In this document: one piece after another, positions 59,901-64,000 of the stretch
How positions within the stretch are numbered: the first letter of the stretch is position 1
Layout: each line of letters starts with the position of its first letter
NCBI GenBank assembly: GCA_949126835.1
Contig: OX421507.1
Span: 30,263,382-30,327,381, forward strand
From: Anisus vortex
Taxonomy: Eukaryota > Mollusca > Gastropoda > Planorbidae
Length of the DNA: 64,000 nucleotides
Direction: 5' to 3'
Translations under genes and position numbers: made by a program
The notes under the pieces: model-generated
What the model was told of the DNA's origin: nothing
The model's database searches: none
The model's input: only the letters and a program-made list of their open reading frames with translations

Positions 59901-62900
59901 GTATCCTCTACTCTACCTGGTGTAGGCTATGATTAGTTCCCGGGTCTGGAGGGTATCCTCTACACTACCCAGCTCTTGTGGATACCTGACATTAGTTACG
60001 GTAAAGTAAAGGCGGCTGGGCATTGTGCTAGTCACAAAATCTCCTAGTATGTCGTGGCCACGGAGCCTGATGGCACGCTGATTCACTGGCTCTATGGATC
60101 CATTTGGTCCATCCGGGTACTTCACTTTTTAATTTACTTAAAGATAAATGTAGTTTAAAATGTGCATGACACCTTTACAAATCAAATAATTCACCCTAAA
60201 CTTAACACTAACTTAACCATTCACCCTAAAAATAAGCCTTTGCAAATCCAGTCATTCACTCTCAACTTAAACATTTAAAAAACATGTCATTTACTCGTAC
60301 CATAATCTTAACACAAGGCTTAACCCAAATCCTAACATCAAAACCTAACCCTAAACCTAACCATTTATCCAAACACTAACCGTTCACCCTAGTTCTATTT
60401 TTTTTTAAAATCAAGTCACTAACCCTAAACATTTAAAAATCAAACCATTCATCACTAAGTTTTGTATTTTGCAGGTTTGTTTCTATCCGCAGAGTCTGCA
60501 GACAGTTATTATAACTTCACAGTTAATGGTCAGTTCTACTGGTTGTCCAAGATTTCTTCAACCGTCGCAAACGCCAGACAAAAGTGCAGCGCCATTCAAG
60601 CCGAACTTTCTTTTTTTGACACCAACACGGAATACAGGAATGTAGTGAGTTATATCAAGAACAACTTGGCGAAGATTGATTCTAGCATCACTGATTTATG
60701 GATAGATCTCAAAGCCATTGATGCTAACAAGGATGGCACATATGAAACATGGCATTGGGCCACAGAACAGTTTTCTTTTATTTGGGCATATACAGAACCA
60801 AATTCCAACTGCAAGAAAGTCATGGCAGAGCCTTGTTGTGCAAAGATCAACAGTTTCTTGGGTTTTTACTATCTTGATGATGCAAAGTGCACAGATAACA
60901 ATTACTTTTTGTGCAAGCCTGTCAATGAGTGCAAGTCAGGGGTGGCCATCTGCTCTCAGGTCTGCACGGACCTGGTGTTGGGCTATAGCTGTTCCTGTAT
61001 GGCTGGTTACGCCCTTTCTGCCACCAACAACAAGAGCTGTAGTGACATTGATGAGTGCCTGGTCACTCCACCAGTTTGTAATCAGACCTGTAAGAATACC
61101 AACGGGTCTTACACTTGCAGCTGCATGCTGGGATACAGACTAAACACCACTAATAATAAATCCTGCATTGATATCAATGAATGCGTGGTGAATTCTACAA
61201 TTTGCGACCATAATTGCACAAACACCATCGGCTCTTACAACTGCAGCTGCCGGGCAGGCTACATCCTTAACGCCACCAACAAAAGAACTTGTATTGATAT
61301 AGACGAGTGTACAAACACGAGCATTTGTCAACAGCTGTGCAACAATACAGCCGGATCATACTTTTGTATCTGTAAAGATGGCTACGCGCTTTTGCCTGAC
61401 AAGGCCTCCTGTGAAGACATTAATGAATGCCCTCTAAACACTTCGCGATGCAATCAACATTGCCATAACACCAATGGATCGTATTACTGTAGCTGTAAGC
61501 CGGGCTACCAGCTAGCCAGTGATAATTTTACCTGTGTGGATGTTAACGAGTGTTCGGCTAACAAAAGTTTGTGTGGACAGGTATGTAACAACGTGAACGG
61601 TTCCTTCTACTGCAGCTGCTATAAGGGCTATAACTTGACCAATGACAATACAACCTGTCAAGACGTGAACGAATGCTCTTTAACTCCCGCGGCGTGCAAT
61701 CAATTCTGTACAAACCTCGACGGTTCGTTTCGATGCGGGTGTGAGAATGGTTACGCACTGGCCAAGGACAATGTCACCTGCGTAGACGTCAACGAATGTC
61801 ACGATGACCCAGATACATGCGACCAGATCTGCACTAATTTAAACGGCACACATAACTGTAGTTGTAAGGCTGGTTACGAAATGGCTTCAGATAACTTTTC
61901 GTGTTTAGATATCAATGAATGTTATGATAACCAGGTGTACTGCCGCCATGTGTGTCATAACGTCAACGGATCCTACTTCTGCAGCTGTCGTACAGGTTTC
62001 ACTCTTGACCCCGATAACGTCACCTGCATCGACAACAACGAGTGCAGAGACTACCCCGGCATCTGCCACCAACTGTGCAAGAACACGCGCGGGTCGTACC
62101 ACTGCGACTGCACAAACGGATACGTTCTTGAAGCTAACGGTGTAAACTGCACTGATGTAGATGAATGTTTCACCAACATGTCCGGCTGCTCACAACTTTG
62201 TTTCAATACGGCCGGATCCTATGTTTGCGGCTGTTTTGACGGATACAAACTGGATGTGGATCTCTCAACGTGCAACGACTTGGATGAGTGTGTTGAAAAT
62301 TCAACACTATGTGAGGTGGAGTGTGTCAACACTGAAGGCGGGTACTATTGTCAATGCCCGGATGGGTTCATACTTGACCACAACAGATGTTTGGATATGG
62401 ATGAATGTCAAGATTCGAACCACAACTGCTCACATATATGCAATAACACTATCGGAGGCTACAACTGCACATGCTACGACAACTATTCCCTTATTGATGA
62501 CCTAACAACTTGTTTGATAGATGACCCGTGTATCTACTTATCACAACCTTGTGATCACGTCTGCAACTCCTGGAACGGTTCTTACAACTGTTCCTGCAGA
62601 CCTGGCTACTACCTTGACCTAAATGACCTCAGGACATGTCTTGATGTTGACGAGTGCAGTTTGAACCAGTCTCTGTGCGGCGATCATTGTGAAAACTCTC
62701 CAGGCTCCTACCACTGCTACTGCCAAGCTGGTCACTCGCTTTCTGTCGATGGCCGCACGTGCTCCAAGTCCACAAAGGTCAACAGGTGTCCTTGTTCGTG
62801 TCAGTTCAAGCAGTGGACCTCCATGGATGCTGGTCAAGCCATCATGGCGTTAAGGAAAGAGCTGACAGTTGACAAAACGGAACTTTCTGCTTACTTTTTA

Positions 62901-63074
62901 TCCAAAACGAGTGCAGTAGACAATCGTCAAGTGTCACAAACTGTTGGCTATGTTGGGATGACTATGATGGCTTTTGTATTGGCTGTAATTATTATTCCAG
63001 ATTTATTGACACTTTGCTGTTTACTCATCGGCCGTAGAGGTAGCTCAGAAAAGAAAAAGCAATATACACAATGA
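56978..63074 (+). CDS. Gene 4: CTLD-EGF type I membrane protein
   Basis: Model: exons 56978-57023 and 60475-63074, 881 residues, the longest of the four. Exon 1 encodes MDIHRKIACLVSCLL and ends at GTAAGT in phase 1. The acceptor TTTTGCAG at 60467-60474 restores the frame (CLFLSAESAD). A second possible first exon lies at 52984. With this model an alternative acceptor 18 bp downstream would create a stop at the junction, so 60475 must be used. The lectin-like domain at about 34-162 keeps EPN. Fifteen EGF domains follow (about 165-778), nearly all calcium-binding and rich in N-x-[ST] sites. Then come CPCSC, a charged helix (VDKTELSAY), a membrane segment at about 838-867 with IIIPD, and the tail GRRGSSEKKKQYTQ. 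The intron holds a LINE end, a hAT-like element and a SINE with a minisatellite. The main exon is certain; the first exon is likely. Confidence 0.85.
57148..57500 (+). mobile_element. LINE 3'-end copy (family A) in the intron of gene 4
   Basis: ATTCACAACTGACAAGAGTA, AAATCACTAAATCTAGAAAC, CTTATGCGAGAACAAATGAA and GGACATGGAAGGGGTTGCCT in order, ending with GGAAGAGCGTATGAAGC. Decayed. Confidence 0.75.
57888..58085. mobile_element. hAT-like non-autonomous element
   Basis: TAGGGATCGGCAACATAAGG at one end and ACGTTGCCGAACTTTG at the other. Inside are GGATGATTTGTACGCTGTTG and GCACGCTGAATGAATTAGAA, which are the ancestors of the units of the arrays at 16700 and 11680. No coding capacity. Confidence 0.72.
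58086..59080. other. Intronic spacer, no feature seen
   Basis: AT-rich, with a short CTACTTATCTACTTA run at about 58850-58886. Nothing else recognised. Confidence 0.4.
59083..60128 (+). mobile_element. SINE enlarged by an internal minisatellite
   Basis: The SINE head (AAGGTAGCCGAGCGTTCGAC, B-box-like GTTCCAATCCTGG) is at 59083-59140. Its body (CAGCTCTTGTGGATACCTGA to GGGTACTTCACTTTTT) resumes at 59970. Between them the SINE's own head-to-body segment is amplified. Confidence 0.9.
59138..59969. repeat. 52-bp minisatellite, 16 units, inside a SINE
   Basis: Units with the cores TGGTGTAGGCTATGATTAGT and CCCGGGTCTGGATGGTATCC. The span is 832 bp, exactly 16 times 52, with no length variation and only a few substitutions (GATGG/GAGGG, CTCT/CACT). 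The unit corresponds to the SINE segment after the B box. Confidence 0.97.
60180..60440. repeat. Degenerate telomere-like CCCTAA motifs
   Basis: Scattered CACCCTAAA, AACCCTAAACC and ACCTAACC motifs on the + strand, densest at about 60330-60375 (AACCTAACCCTAAACCTAAC). They resemble decayed TTAGGG-type repeats. They end about 30 bp before the main exon of gene 4. Confidence 0.55.
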
Positions 63075-63235
63075 GCTGTCTTGGCGAGCGGAAAATTGAG
63101 CTGTCTTAGCGATTGGAAAATTGATCTGTATTGGCAAATGGAAAAACGAGCTGTATTGGCAAATGGAAAATTGATCTGCATTGGCGAATGGAAAATTGAT
63201 CTGTCTTGGCAAATGGAAAATTCTACGGTTGTTTG
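63065..63235. repeat. About 24-bp repeat after the stop of gene 4
   Basis: Roughly seven units of the type TTGGCAAATGGAAAATTGAT followed by CTGTA. The array begins within the last codons and stop region and would lie in the 3' untranslated region. Confidence 0.85.
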
Positions 63236-63286
63236 GTATATCTGGGCGAGAGGTGGCAAAGGCAGATGAACTTAACCAAAAGGGCG

Positions 63287-63370
63287 AATGTCCCAATAAA
63301 GGCAAAGTTTAATACAGCGAATGTCCCAATAAAGGGGAAGTTTACTACAGCAAATGTCCCAATAAAGAGA
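63287..63370 (+). terminator. Triple poly(A) signal in a 33-bp repeat
   Basis: AATAAA occurs at 63295, 63328 and 63361, each after GCGAATGTCCC or similar, in a direct 33-bp repeat. The position, 220-290 bp after the gene 4 stop, suits poly(A) signals. Confidence 0.55.
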
Positions 63371-63584
63371 GTTTTATAGATATTTGCAAATCTTTTTCAG
63401 AGGCTTTAGATATTTTAAAGAGTTATTTTTTTATTGATTTTTTATAAATTTTTTAAAAGATGTTTTATAGAGATTTTGTATGGATTCATTTTGTTTCTGA
63501 TGCTTTCCTTGTGATTTAAATTTGTATAAAATTGAGTTGTTTTCCCAATTAGATCTAGTTGTTCTTTCGTTTCAGAAAAGTAAA

Positions 63585-63760
63585 ATATCTTCTGCGAGAA
63601 CAAATACACATTATAAGTACTCTTTCTTTCCAGAGTCGCACTCGGCGGCATAGAATGGGTTGCCTGAATAAATCAGTAAAACCAGCAACTTAACATCATT
63701 TAAAACACTAATCAAAATGCAAGACTAGATTAAGACCACGCAACAATTCTCTTTATAGAA
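63585..63760 (+). mobile_element. LINE 3'-end copy (family A)
   Basis: CTGCGAGAACAAATACACAT, ATAGAATGGGTTGCCTGAAT, AACATCATTTAAAACACTAA and the tail start TTATAGAAGGAGCGCCTG. Confidence 0.78.
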
Positions 63761-64000
63761 GGAGCGCCTGTAACATATAAGTTAAGACAGAAGGAGCGTC
63801 TGTAACATATAAGATAAGATAGAAGGAGCGCCTGTAACATATAAGCTAAGACAGAAAGAGCGCCTGTAACATATAAGATAAGATAGAAGGAGCGCCTGTA
63901 ACATATAAGCTAAGACAGAAAGAGCGCCTGTAACATATTAGATAAGACAGAAGGAGCGCCTGTAACATATAAGATAAAATAGAAGGAGCGTCTGTAACAT
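63756..64000. repeat. 32-bp repeat made from the LINE tail
   Basis: At least 7.7 units of AGAAGGAGCGCCTGTAACAT followed by ATAAGATAAGAT or ATAAGCTAAGAC. The unit is the 3' tail of the LINE copy directly upstream. The array runs off the window. Confidence 0.95.

Overview
This is eukaryotic, almost certainly animal, DNA. It is AT-rich, has spliced genes, carries SINEs, LINE fragments, a hAT transposon and small hAT-like elements, and holds an extreme load of minisatellites. Summing my own array boundaries, about a third of the window is tandem repeat. A C-terminal module shared by the four genes (a Cys-Pro-Cys-Ser-Cys cluster, a short charged helix, then a membrane segment) recalls molluscan type I membrane proteins. 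With the SINE type, a gastropod is my best guess, but this is inference.

The only convincing protein-coding genes are four tandem paralogues, all on the + strand: gene 1 (1608-4457), gene 2 (13868-16407), gene 3 (42692-46840) and gene 4 (56978-63074, with a second possible first exon at 52984). Each has a tiny first exon encoding most of a signal peptide, one phase-1 intron, and one long exon. That exon encodes a C-type-lectin-like domain (CTLD), a row of calcium-binding EGF domains (about 5, 12, 13 and 15 in genes 1 to 4), the CPCSC module, a membrane helix and a short basic tail. They look like cell-surface receptors or adhesion molecules. A role in immune recognition is plausible but not shown by the sequence.

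Layout. 1-1.2 kb: two 27-bp minisatellites. 1.6-4.5 kb: gene 1. 5.1-13.3 kb: seven minisatellites, including a 2.7-kb array of a 29-bp unit. 13.9-16.4 kb: gene 2. 16.6-34 kb: a minisatellite grown out of a small transposon, LINE and SINE fragments, and a 9.2-kb array of an 11-bp unit. 35.1-38.5 kb: a dead hAT transposon split by a solo LTR. 38.5-41 kb: 59-bp and 18-bp arrays. 42.7-46.8 kb: gene 3. 47-53 kb: more arrays and retroelement ends. 53-60 kb: the long first intron of gene 4 or the intergenic region, with small transposons and a SINE containing a 16-unit minisatellite. 60.5-63.1 kb: the main exon of gene 4. The right edge is a LINE 3' end whose tail has become a 32-bp tandem repeat.

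The most notable points are the receptor cluster itself, its near-intronless design, two phase-compatible signal-peptide exons for gene 4, recent triplication of an EGF unit in gene 3, and several minisatellites that can be traced to a transposable-element seed.
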